Source: an uncultured Burkholderiales bacterium (GTDB lineage Bacteria > Pseudomonadota > Gammaproteobacteria > Burkholderiales > Burkholderiaceae). From it: a stretch of 6,996 nt of DNA. The notes under the pieces are model-generated. The model worked only from the letters and a program-made list of their open reading frames with translations, was not told the origin of the DNA and did not search any database. This document shows, piece after piece, positions 1 through 6,094 of the stretch (position 1 is its first letter; the number at the start of each line of letters is the position of its first letter). The position numbers and the translations under genes were made by a program. The stretch is taken from NCBI GenBank assembly GCA_946480465.1, contig CAMLJY010000166.1, forward strand, positions 1 to 6,996. Reading direction: 5' to 3'.

Positions 1-780
1 GTCTCCGGACTGGAGCTGCTGCAGACGCTGCGGCAGCTGGGGCAGACCCACGTCAAGGTGGGCTTCGTGACGACCGAGTCGCGGCCGGCGATGCTCGAGC
101 AGGCACGCACCAACGGCGCGGCCTTCATCGTCAACAAGCCCTTTCGGGATGGCGAACTGATCGAGCGCATCCGTGCTGTGGTGCCGCATGCCGGCGCACC
201 GGCCAGTGCTGGTTCCGCCCACGCTGGCGCGGCTGCCGCTGCTCCGGCAGCCGCTGCGCCCTCGGCTGCCATGCCGGCGCCTGCCGCCGGCGACGACGCC
301 CAGCGTCCGCTGCGACTCGACCATGCGGAGGGCCTGATCGAGCACACCCTGGGCGCCCAGCAGTTCAGCCTGCGACGCCACCAGGCCATGGTGCCTGGGG
401 CACTGGGGGCGAACAACCTGCTGGGCCTGTACTCCGCGCCCGGCAAGCCCGCGGCTGCGATCGGCGTGCTGGACGTCACGGCCGTCTGCCTGCTCGGCGG
501 CGGTGCGGCGCGCGTGCCGGTGAACGACATCACCGCGGCGCAGCTCGCGGCCGAGCCCTCAGAGGCCATGGTGGCGCAGGCCACCACCTTCCTGCGCGCG
601 GCCGGCATGATGCTGCTGGTCGACAACGCGCCCGAAGGCTGCACGCTGACGCGATCGATGCTCGTGCCCGCGCAGTTCCCCAAGCTGGTCGAACTGCTGG
701 AGCGCGGCACCGAGCGCTGCGACTACCAGATCGCGATGCCCGGCTTGGGCGAGGGCAGGCTCAGCTTTCTGGCCTTGTGA
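1..780 (+). CDS. Response regulator, receiver domain plus unassigned C-terminal domain (5' partial)
   Basis: The reading frame is open from the first base, so the gene begins upstream; the GTG at 58 is internal to the receiver fold. Visible residues 1-62 are the second half of a CheY-like receiver: SGLELLQTLR (alpha-3), a beta-4 strand ending in VTTES with the conserved Thr, and the beta-5 Lys-Pro pair in VNKPF (Lys 46). The phosphoacceptor Asp should lie just before the window. Residues about 63-95 are an Ala/Pro-rich linker. Residues about 99-259 form a separate domain with alternating hydrophobic strands and helices. It is not a recognisable DNA-binding, GGDEF, EAL or PilZ domain. A CheC/CheX-like fold is possible, but its signature motifs are not clear. 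The stop overlaps the next gene's GTG, implying translational coupling with the membrane coiled-coil protein. Receiver identity is secure; the output function is unknown. Confidence 0.82.
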   Translation, partial: VSGLELLQTLRQLGQTHVKVGFVTTESRPAMLEQARTNGAAFIVNKPFRDGELIERIRAVVPHAGAPASAGSAHAGAAAAAPAAAAPSAAMPAPAAGDDAQRPLRLDHAEGLIEHTLGAQQFSLRRHQAMVPGALGANNLLGLYSAPGKPAAAIGVLDVTAVCLLGGGAARVPVNDITAAQLAAEPSEAMVAQATTFLRAAGMMLLVDNAPEGCTLTRSMLVPAQFPKLVELLERGTERCDYQIAMPGLGEGRLSFLAL

Positions 781-1733
781 CCATGGACCTCGTCAACCTC
801 GCCGTCGCGGTCGTCTTCATCAGCAACGCCGTCATCCTGGTGCTGCTGGTCTACATGCTGGTGCGCATCCTCGGCCAGACGGAACAGACGCGCGACATGA
901 TGATCGGCGCCTCGCGCGAGCTGACCGACTCCGCGCGCGTCGTGCGCGATGCCGGCTACAAGATCGTCGATGCACTGCGTGGCGGCTTCGGCGGCAACGC
1001 GCCGAATGCGCCGCCGATGGTGACGCCCACGCCGGTGGCTGGCCTGGAGATGCTCGACAAGCTCAACGCCATGATGGAAGAGATGGCGGAGCACGGCGGC
1101 GCCGACACCGACCGCCAGCTGGCCGACATCCGGCGCATGATGGAAAGCATGTCGCAGGTCGATCCGAGCAAGATTGCCGAGTGGCACCGCAAGCACAAGG
1201 CCGACCTGGAGCACACGCTGCAGCAGCGCGACAAGCTGGCTGCCGAGACCGAGCAGATGCGCCAGCGCCTGATGGAGGCGCACCGCATCATCACCGAGCT
1301 GCGCAAGGCCAACAAGGCGGCCGAAGCCCAGGGCCACACGGTGGAAGCGCTGCGCGGCGAGCTGGGCAAGCACCAGCAGATCCTGGAGCGCGCGAAGGAA
1401 CGCGTGCGCCTGGCGGAGCAGAAGGCCGAGGCCTTGTCCGCCGACGTCGAGCGCCTGTCCGCCGCCAACCCTGCCGGAGCGGCCGAGAACGAGGCGTTGA
1501 AGGAAGCGCGCCGCCGCCTGGCCGAGGTCTCGCAGGAGCGCGACGAGCACGCCCGCGAGCTGGACAACCTGAAGGACGCGATGCAGCGCACGCTGGTCGA
1601 GAAGGACTTCATCGAGGAGCACTTCCTGCGGCTGGATGGCTCGCGCAGCGTGCTGGCCGCGGCGGCATCCGCCGGTGCCGAAGCGGCCGTGGCGCCGGCG
1701 CAGACGCGCAGCGAGGCCCTGGAGCCGGCCTGA
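777..1733 (+). CDS. Membrane-anchored coiled-coil protein of unknown function
   Basis: A 318-residue protein. Residues about 5-32 form one hydrophobic segment (LAVAVVFISNAVILVLLVYM) with no cleavage site, so it is probably an N-terminal membrane anchor. A Gly/Pro-rich stretch follows (about 69-88), then a long charged helical region from about 93 to 293, rich in Glu, Arg, Lys, Gln, Ala and Leu with heptad-like spacing, typical of a coiled coil. The tail (about 299-318) is Ala-rich. A conserved-looking block, TLVEKDFIEEHFLRLD, ends the helical part. The GTG at 777 overlaps the upstream stop as GTGA. An ATG at 783 is an equally possible start two codons later; neither has a strong Shine-Dalgarno sequence, which fits coupling to the response regulator gene. 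No family is recognised. A scaffold or signalling partner role is inference from the operon only. Confidence 0.8.
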   Translation: MTMDLVNLAVAVVFISNAVILVLLVYMLVRILGQTEQTRDMMIGASRELTDSARVVRDAGYKIVDALRGGFGGNAPNAPPMVTPTPVAGLEMLDKLNAMMEEMAEHGGADTDRQLADIRRMMESMSQVDPSKIAEWHRKHKADLEHTLQQRDKLAAETEQMRQRLMEAHRIITELRKANKAAEAQGHTVEALRGELGKHQQILERAKERVRLAEQKAEALSADVERLSAANPAGAAENEALKEARRRLAEVSQERDEHARELDNLKDAMQRTLVEKDFIEEHFLRLDGSRSVLAAAASAGAEAAVAPAQTRSEALEPA

Positions 1734-1753
1734 CCGCGCCCGATCGGCACGTG

Positions 1754-1809
1754 GCGGACGCCTGACAGGGAAACCGCGGACGCCTGACAGGGAAACCGCG
1801 GGCGCCTGA
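1754..1809. repeat. 22-bp tandem repeat, 2.5 copies
   Basis: Two perfect 22-bp units lie at 1754-1775 and 1776-1797. A third, 12-bp partial unit at 1798-1809 has one mismatch (A to G at 1802). Each full unit contains the odd palindrome CCTGACAGG (1761-1769 and 1783-1791) followed by GAAACC. The 22-bp period is close to two turns of B-DNA, so the two palindromes face the same side of the helix. The array fills the gap between the coiled-coil gene and the cardiolipin synthase gene. It could be a tandem operator or simple slippage; the sequence does not decide. Confidence 0.85.
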
Positions 1810-1819
1810 GATCGCCGGG

Positions 1820-1852
1820 CCCCCGGGTGCGGCCACCGGGCACCGCCGGGGG
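1820..1852. other. GC-rich hairpin upstream of the cardiolipin synthase gene
   Basis: CCCCCGG (1820-1826) pairs with CCGGGGG (1846-1852), and GTGC (1827-1830) pairs with GCAC (1840-1843). This gives an 11-bp stem with a 2-nt bulge (1844-1845) and a 9-nt loop. No T-tract follows, so it is not a classical intrinsic terminator. It may still slow or end transcription from the upstream pair, or sit in the 5' leader of the downstream operon. In so GC-rich a region some such pairing is expected by chance. Confidence 0.45.
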
Positions 1853-1869
1853 ACCGACAATCCCCTGCG

Positions 1870-3177
1870 ATGCCGACCGTCGAACTCCGCCGACCGCCGT
1901 CCCCGCCTCCCGCTGCCTCCCAGCGGCCGGCGGCCGGGCCGCGCGCCGCGCTGACGGGCGGCAACCACGTGCGGCTGCTCGCCGGCGGCGACGAGCTCTT
2001 CCCTGCGATGTGCGCGGCCATCGCGCAGGCCCGGCACCAGGTCTGGCTCGCCACCTACATCTACCACGACGACGACGCGGCCCGCTGCGTGACGAAGGCG
2101 CTGGCGGACGCGGCCGCCCGCGGCGTCTGGGTCGGCGTCGTCGTCGATGGCTTCGGCTCCAAGGCCACGCTGCCGGTGCTGCGGGAACAGCTCTTGCCCG
2201 CGGGCGTGCAGATGGCGGTGTTTCGCCCGGTCGACCGCTGGTGGCGCCTGCTGCAGCCCGGGCAGCTGCGCCGCCTGCACCAGAAGCTGTGCGTCGTCGA
2301 CGGACAGGTCGGTTTCGTCGGCGGCATCAACGTGATCGACGACCGCAACGACCTGAACCACGGCTTCGCGGAGCTGCCGCGGCTGGACTTCGCCACCGAG
2401 CTGCGCGGCCCGGTGGTGGCGGCGGTGGAGCAGTCGGCCCGCGCGATGTGGAGCCGCGCCGCGCTGGGGGCGGACTGGCGCGACGAACTGGCCAGCCTGG
2501 CCCGCAGCGCCGAGCCGGTGGCGCGCGTGCGCCGGGTGGCCAGCCGGCTGCGCATCCTGCCGCCCAGCGGCCCGTCCACCGTCGCGATGGCCGACCTGCC
2601 GCCGGTGCGCGCCGCCTTCCTGGTGCGCGACAACCTGCGCCAGCGCCGGGCGATCGAGCATGCCTACATCGAGGCCATCGGCCGTGCGCGCGAGCGCGTC
2701 GAAATCATCTGCCCGTACTTCTATCCCGGCCGGCTGTTCCGGCGGGCCCTGCAGCGCGCGGCCAGGCGCGGCGTGCAGGTGCGGCTGCTGCTGCAGGGCA
2801 AGCCGGACTACCGTTTCGCGGCGCTCGCCGCGCAGGTGCTGTATGCCGAGCTGCTGGCGGTCGGCGTGCGCGTGTTCGAGTACACGCCGGCCTTCCTGCA
2901 TGCCAAGGTCGCGATCGTCGACGACGACTGGGCAACGGTGGGCTCCAGCAACATCGATCCGCTGTCGCTGCTGCTGAACCTGGAAGCCAATGTGATCGTC
3001 CGCGACCAGCCCTTCACGGCCGAACTGGCGCTGCGCTTCGAATCGGCGGTGCAGGCTTCGCGCGAGGTCACGCAGCCCGGTGTCGGCCCGGGCTGGTGGG
3101 GCAGCTTGCGGCGCGGCTTCGTCGCCTGGACCGCCTACTGGTTCCTGCGCCTGGCCGGCATGAGCGGCAAGTACTGA
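1870..3177 (+). CDS. clsB: Cardiolipin synthase, ClsB type (phospholipase D superfamily)
   Basis: A 435-residue enzyme with two HKD active-site motifs: HQKLCVVD (His137, Lys139, Asp144) followed by GGIN, and HAKVAIVD (His344, Lys346, Asp351) followed by GSSNID. Both catalytic His/Lys/Asp sets are complete. The GGIN and GSSN/NLEAN surroundings are those of bacterial cardiolipin synthases rather than of PLD nucleases. The family joins a phosphatidyl group to phosphatidylglycerol or a related lipid at the inner membrane. The two-domain layout without N-terminal membrane helices, and the overall length, match ClsB (YbhO) better than ClsA. Residues 1-30 are Pro/Ala-rich; recognisable homology starts near residue 30 (GGNHVRLLAGGDELFP), so a later start cannot be excluded. 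The C-terminus (about 408-430) is Trp-rich and may touch the membrane. It is followed after 11 bp by the exonuclease gene, suggesting one transcript. Family assignment is firm; substrate preference is inferred. Confidence 0.9.
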   Translation: MPTVELRRPPSPPPAASQRPAAGPRAALTGGNHVRLLAGGDELFPAMCAAIAQARHQVWLATYIYHDDDAARCVTKALADAAARGVWVGVVVDGFGSKATLPVLREQLLPAGVQMAVFRPVDRWWRLLQPGQLRRLHQKLCVVDGQVGFVGGINVIDDRNDLNHGFAELPRLDFATELRGPVVAAVEQSARAMWSRAALGADWRDELASLARSAEPVARVRRVASRLRILPPSGPSTVAMADLPPVRAAFLVRDNLRQRRAIEHAYIEAIGRARERVEIICPYFYPGRLFRRALQRAARRGVQVRLLLQGKPDYRFAALAAQVLYAELLAVGVRVFEYTPAFLHAKVAIVDDDWATVGSSNIDPLSLLLNLEANVIVRDQPFTAELALRFESAVQASREVTQPGVGPGWWGSLRRGFVAWTAYWFLRLAGMSGKY

Positions 3178-3180
3178 AGG
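3177..3180 (+). promoter_or_regulatory. Ribosome binding site deciding the exonuclease start
   Basis: AAGG overlaps the cardiolipin synthase stop codon and lies 8 nt before the GTG at 3189. This supports that GTG as the start even though the frame is open far upstream. Confidence 0.6.
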
Positions 3181-3188
3181 CCTGGCCG

Positions 3189-4253
3189 GTGGATCTCGTC
3201 GTCGAGCGGCCCGAAGGCCTGTACTGCGTGCCGGGCGACTTTTTCATCGATCCCTGGCGCCCGGTCGACCGCGCGGTGATCACGCATGCGCACGCCGACC
3301 ACGCGCGCGCCGGCCATGCCCACGTGCTGGCCACCGCAGCCAGCGAAGGCGTGCTGAAGAGCCGGCTGGGCGACGATCTGCCGTTCTTCGGCCTGGCCTA
3401 TGGCGAGACGGTGGAACACCGCGGCGTCACGATCAGCCTGCACCCGGCAGGCCACGTGCTGGGCTCGGCCCAGGTGCGGCTGGCGTACCGCGGGCAGGTG
3501 TGGGTCGTCTCGGGCGACTACTGCCTGAGCGCGCACGACGAACGCAACCCGACCACGCCGCCCTTCGAGCCGGTGCGCTGCGACTGCTTCATCACCGAAT
3601 CGACCTTCGGCCTGCCGATCTACCGCTGGCGGCCGCAGGCCGACGTCTTCGGCGAGATCGACGCCTGGTGGCGCGGCAACGCCGCCGCGGGCCGGCCCAG
3701 CCTGTTGCTGGCCTACAGCTTCGGCAAGGCGCAGCGTGTGATCGCGGGGGTCGATGCCTCGATCGGGCCCATCGTCGTGCACGGCGCGGTGGAGGCGCTG
3801 AACGCCGCCTACCGCGCCGAAGGCGTGGCCTTGCCGCCGACCGCGCTGGCCGCCGAGGTACCCGATCGCGGGCGGTTGTCGGAGGCGCTGGTCGTGGCAC
3901 CGCCGTCGGTGCATGCCAGCGCCTGGGCGCGCAAGCTGGGCGACTTCAGCGACGCTTTCGCGAGCGGCTGGATGGCCCTGCGCGGCGCCCGCCGGCGCCA
4001 AGGCGTGGACCGCGGCTTCGTGCTGTCCGACCATGCCGACTGGCCCGGCCTTGCGCGCGCCATCCGTGCCACCGGCGCCGAGCGCGTGATCGTCACCCAC
4101 GGCTACGAGGCGGTGATGGTGCGCTGGCTGCGCGAGCAGGGCTGGAACGCGGGCGCCTTCCACACGGCATACGGCGGCGACGCGGCGAGCGGCATCGATG
4201 AGATGGCCGCGCCGGCGCCTGCCGAGCCCCCTTCGGCCGCGGACGGCACCTGA
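3189..4253 (+). CDS. Ligase-associated DNA exonuclease (metallo-beta-lactamase / beta-CASP)
   Basis: A 354-residue protein. It carries the metallo-beta-lactamase motif THAHADH (32-38), HPAGHVLGSAQ (85-95), SGDY with the bridging Asp110, TEST (136-139), SDHADW (Asp281, His282) and VTHG (His304), so all expected metal ligands of the MBL/beta-CASP fold are present. The opening LVVERPEGLYCVPGDFFIDP is typical of the ligase-associated exonuclease family (Exo) of the Exo-Lig-Lhr-MPE repair cluster. It probably trims DNA ends before sealing by the ligase encoded 5 bp downstream. The start chosen is GTG at 3189, preceded by AAGG at 8 nt. The frame stays open upstream to about 1827, but that part overlaps the cardiolipin synthase and is not coding. 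The last 20 residues are Ala/Pro-rich and probably disordered. An RNA-processing beta-CASP nuclease is a less likely alternative, given the paired ligase. Confidence 0.9.
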   Translation: MDLVVERPEGLYCVPGDFFIDPWRPVDRAVITHAHADHARAGHAHVLATAASEGVLKSRLGDDLPFFGLAYGETVEHRGVTISLHPAGHVLGSAQVRLAYRGQVWVVSGDYCLSAHDERNPTTPPFEPVRCDCFITESTFGLPIYRWRPQADVFGEIDAWWRGNAAAGRPSLLLAYSFGKAQRVIAGVDASIGPIVVHGAVEALNAAYRAEGVALPPTALAAEVPDRGRLSEALVVAPPSVHASAWARKLGDFSDAFASGWMALRGARRRQGVDRGFVLSDHADWPGLARAIRATGAERVIVTHGYEAVMVRWLREQGWNAGAFHTAYGGDAASGIDEMAAPAPAEPPSAADGT

Positions 4254-4258
4254 CGCCG

Positions 4259-5947
4259 ATGCGCCGGTTCGCCCGCCTCTACGCCGAGCTGGACGCCAGC
4301 ACCTCGACCGATGCCAAGGTCGCGTCACTCGTGCGTTATCTTGCCGGCGCGCCGCCCGAGGATGCGGCCTGGGGCCTGTACTTCCTGGCCGGCGGCCGGC
4401 CGCGGCAGGCGGTGCCCACCGCGCTCTTGCGCGCCACCGCCGTGCGCCTGGCCGGCGTGCCGGAATGGCTGTTCGAGGAGAGCTACCAGGCCGTTGGCGA
4501 CCTCGCCGAGACCATCGCGCTGGTGCTGCCGGCGCCGGCGCGCCGAAGCGACCTGGGCCTCGCCCGCTGGATCACCGAGCGCCTGCTGCCGCTGCGCGGC
4601 GCGCCGGCCGGGCAGCAGGCCGCGGCCCTGGCCGGCTGGTTCGACGAACTGCAGCCGGACGAGCGCTTCCTGCTGATCAAGCTGATCGGCGGCGGTTTCC
4701 GCGTCGGCGTCAGCAAGCTGCTGGTGCAGCGCGCGTTGGCGCAGCACGGCGCGCTGGACGCGAAGCTCGTGGCCCAGCGCATGATGGGCTGGACCGACGC
4801 CCGCACGCCGCCCAGCGCCGCCCGGCTGCAGGCGCTGCTGGCCAGGGAAATGCAGCCCGTGCTGGACGCCGGCCAGCCCTACCCGTTCTTCCTGGCGCAC
4901 CCGCTGCAGGGCGCGCCCGAGGCGCTGGGGCCCGCGTCGGATTGGCTCGCCGAGTGGAAATACGACGGCATCCGCGCGCAGATCGTGCGCCGCGCCGGGC
5001 AGGCGTGGATCTGGTCGCGTGGCGAGGAACTGGTGACCGAGCGCTTCCCCGAGGTCGTCGCCAAGGCGCAGGCCTTGCCGGACGGCACGGTGCTGGATGG
5101 CGAACTGCTCGTCTGGAAGGACGGCGCGCCCGCACCGTTCCAGCTGCTGCAGCAGCGCATCGGCCGCAAGGCGCTGACGAAGAAGGTGCTGGCCGACGCC
5201 CCCGTGGACTTCATCGCCTACGACCTGCTGGAGCAGGACCGGCAGGATGTGCGCGGCCTGCCGCAGTGGCAGCGCCGCGAGCGGATGGAGAGCCTGCTGC
5301 GGAACGGCAAGCTGCTGCTATCGCCCATCGTCAGCGGCCAGGCCTGGGGCGATCTCGCCGCGCAGCGCGCCGCCAGCCGCAGTCGCGGTGTCGAGGGTCT
5401 GATGCTGAAGCACCGCGAGGCCGGCTACGGCAGCGGCCGCACGAAGTCCGATGGCATCTGGTGGAAGTGGAAGATCGAGCCGATGACGGTGGACGGCGTG
5501 CTGGTCTACGCCCAGGCCGGCCATGGCCGCCGGGCCAGCGTCTACACCGACTACACCTTCGCCGTCTGGAGCCGCGCGCCGCGCGATGCGGGGGAAGCCG
5601 ACGCGGTGATCGAAGCCATCGGACGGCGCGAGCCGGCGCAGCCCGATGCGCTGCAGCTGGTCCCGTTCACCAAGGCCTATTCAGGACTCACCGACGAGGA
5701 ATTCCGCAGCGTCGATGCCTGCATCCGCGCCACCACGCTCGAGAAGTTCGGCCCGGTGCGCAGCGTGAAGCCGACGCTGGTGTTCGAGCTGGGTTTCGAG
5801 GGCATCCAGCGCAGCCCGCGGCACAAGAGCGGCATCGCGCTGCGGTTTCCGCGCATGCTGCGGATCCGCGACGACAAACCGGTCCACGAGGCCGACACGC
5901 TGCAGACGCTTCAGGCTCTGCTGGCGGAAACCGCAGCTCGCCGCTGA
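4259..5947 (+). CDS. ATP-dependent DNA ligase (Exo/Lhr-associated family)
   Basis: A 562-residue ligase. Residues 1 to about 205 are the helical DNA-binding domain, with KLIGGGFRVGVSKLLVQRAL (141-160) characteristic of ATP-dependent ligases. The adenylation domain has motif I EWKYDGIR with nucleophile Lys234, motif III LDGELLVW (279-286), motif IV VEGLMLKH (378-385) and motif V WWKWK (401-405). The OB-fold domain ends with the terminal motif RFPR plus RIRDDK (529-540). Length and motif order match the ligase of the Exo-Lig-Lhr-MPE cluster, and no LigD-type polymerase or nuclease domain is fused. It would seal nicks using ATP after end processing by the adjacent exonuclease. The ATG lies 5 bp after the exonuclease stop without a strong Shine-Dalgarno sequence, so coupled translation is likely. 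The last 29 or so codons before the final few belong to an exact 87-bp repeat found again downstream, so the C-terminus may be a rearranged version of the ancestral one. Confidence 0.93.
   Translation: MRRFARLYAELDASTSTDAKVASLVRYLAGAPPEDAAWGLYFLAGGRPRQAVPTALLRATAVRLAGVPEWLFEESYQAVGDLAETIALVLPAPARRSDLGLARWITERLLPLRGAPAGQQAAALAGWFDELQPDERFLLIKLIGGGFRVGVSKLLVQRALAQHGALDAKLVAQRMMGWTDARTPPSAARLQALLAREMQPVLDAGQPYPFFLAHPLQGAPEALGPASDWLAEWKYDGIRAQIVRRAGQAWIWSRGEELVTERFPEVVAKAQALPDGTVLDGELLVWKDGAPAPFQLLQQRIGRKALTKKVLADAPVDFIAYDLLEQDRQDVRGLPQWQRRERMESLLRNGKLLLSPIVSGQAWGDLAAQRAASRSRGVEGLMLKHREAGYGSGRTKSDGIWWKWKIEPMTVDGVLVYAQAGHGRRASVYTDYTFAVWSRAPRDAGEADAVIEAIGRREPAQPDALQLVPFTKAYSGLTDEEFRSVDACIRATTLEKFGPVRSVKPTLVFELGFEGIQRSPRHKSGIALRFPRMLRIRDDKPVHEADTLQTLQALLAETAARR
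5848..5934 (+). repeat. 87-bp direct repeat, upstream copy (within the ligase 3' end)
   Basis: This segment is identical to 5992-6078, offset by 144 bp (48 codons). With one mismatch at 5935/6079 the match extends to 5939/6083. It encodes the end of the ligase from the terminal OB-fold motif (PRMLRIRDDK) to LLAETA. After the repeat this copy ends in the codons for AARR and a TGA at 5945-5947. Confidence 0.97.
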
Positions 5948-5954
5948 CGCGGCG
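5939..5954. other. Hairpin around the ligase stop codon
   Basis: CGCCGC (5939-5944) and GCGGCG (5949-5954) form a perfect 6-bp stem with a TGAC loop that contains the stop codon. TTTT follows at 5961-5964, six bases after the stem, so it could act as a weak intrinsic terminator. A competing pairing exists: GGCGGC (5951-5956) with GCCGCC (5971-5976). Neither has a convincing U-tract directly after the stem. Confidence 0.35.
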
Positions 5955-5991
5955 GCTCCGTTTTGGCTTCGCCGCCCCGGCGCTGCCGCGG

Positions 5992-6094
5992 TCCGCGCAT
6001 GCTGCGGATCCGCGACGACAAACCGGTCCACGAGGCCGACACGCTGCAGACGCTTCAGGCTCTGCTGGCGGAAACCGCCGCTCAGCGCGGTTGA
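5992..6094 (+). pseudogene. Duplicated ligase 3' end (downstream repeat copy with alternative C-terminus)
   Basis: Positions 5992-6078 repeat 5848-5934 base for base. The frame is the same as the ligase and runs on past the repeat to give AETAAQRG and a TGA at 6092-6094. The 57 bp between the copies (5935-5991) contain no in-frame stop other than the ligase TGA at 5945. The fragment has no start or ribosome binding site of its own, and the terminal OB motif here reads GPR instead of FPR. Its last 13 bases overlap the 3' end of the convergent arginase gene. It is best read as a displaced or duplicated ligase tail, not an independent gene. Which copy is ancestral cannot be decided from this sequence alone. 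Confidence 0.8.

Noticed and set aside
1856..1861. GACAAT as a -10 element for the cardiolipin synthase gene
   Set aside because: It resembles a sigma-70 -10 box, but there is no -35 match 16-18 bp upstream and it would leave almost no leader before the ATG at 1870.
723..2054. Long minus-strand open frame of 443 codons opposite the coiled-coil gene
   Set aside because: It is a GC-driven shadow: low-complexity Arg/Gly/His/Ala-rich translation, no recognisable domain, and it crosses two real genes and the repeat region.
1609..2901. Long minus-strand open frame opposite the cardiolipin synthase
   Set aside because: The opposite strand encodes a complete enzyme with both HKD motifs; this frame has no family features.
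1827..3188. Upstream extension of the exonuclease frame to an 808-codon protein
   Set aside because: The extra part overlaps the cardiolipin synthase in another frame and is Arg/Ala/Gly-rich without domains. Family homology begins right after the GTG at 3189.
3135..4328. Long minus-strand open frame opposite the exonuclease
   Set aside because: The plus strand carries all MBL/beta-CASP motifs; the minus translation is His/Arg/Gly-rich noise.
5951..5976. GGCGGC/GCCGCC inverted repeat as a bidirectional terminator between ligase and arginase
   Set aside because: The stem is only 6 bp with a 14-nt loop and no T-tract on either side; pairings of this size are common in such GC-rich DNA.
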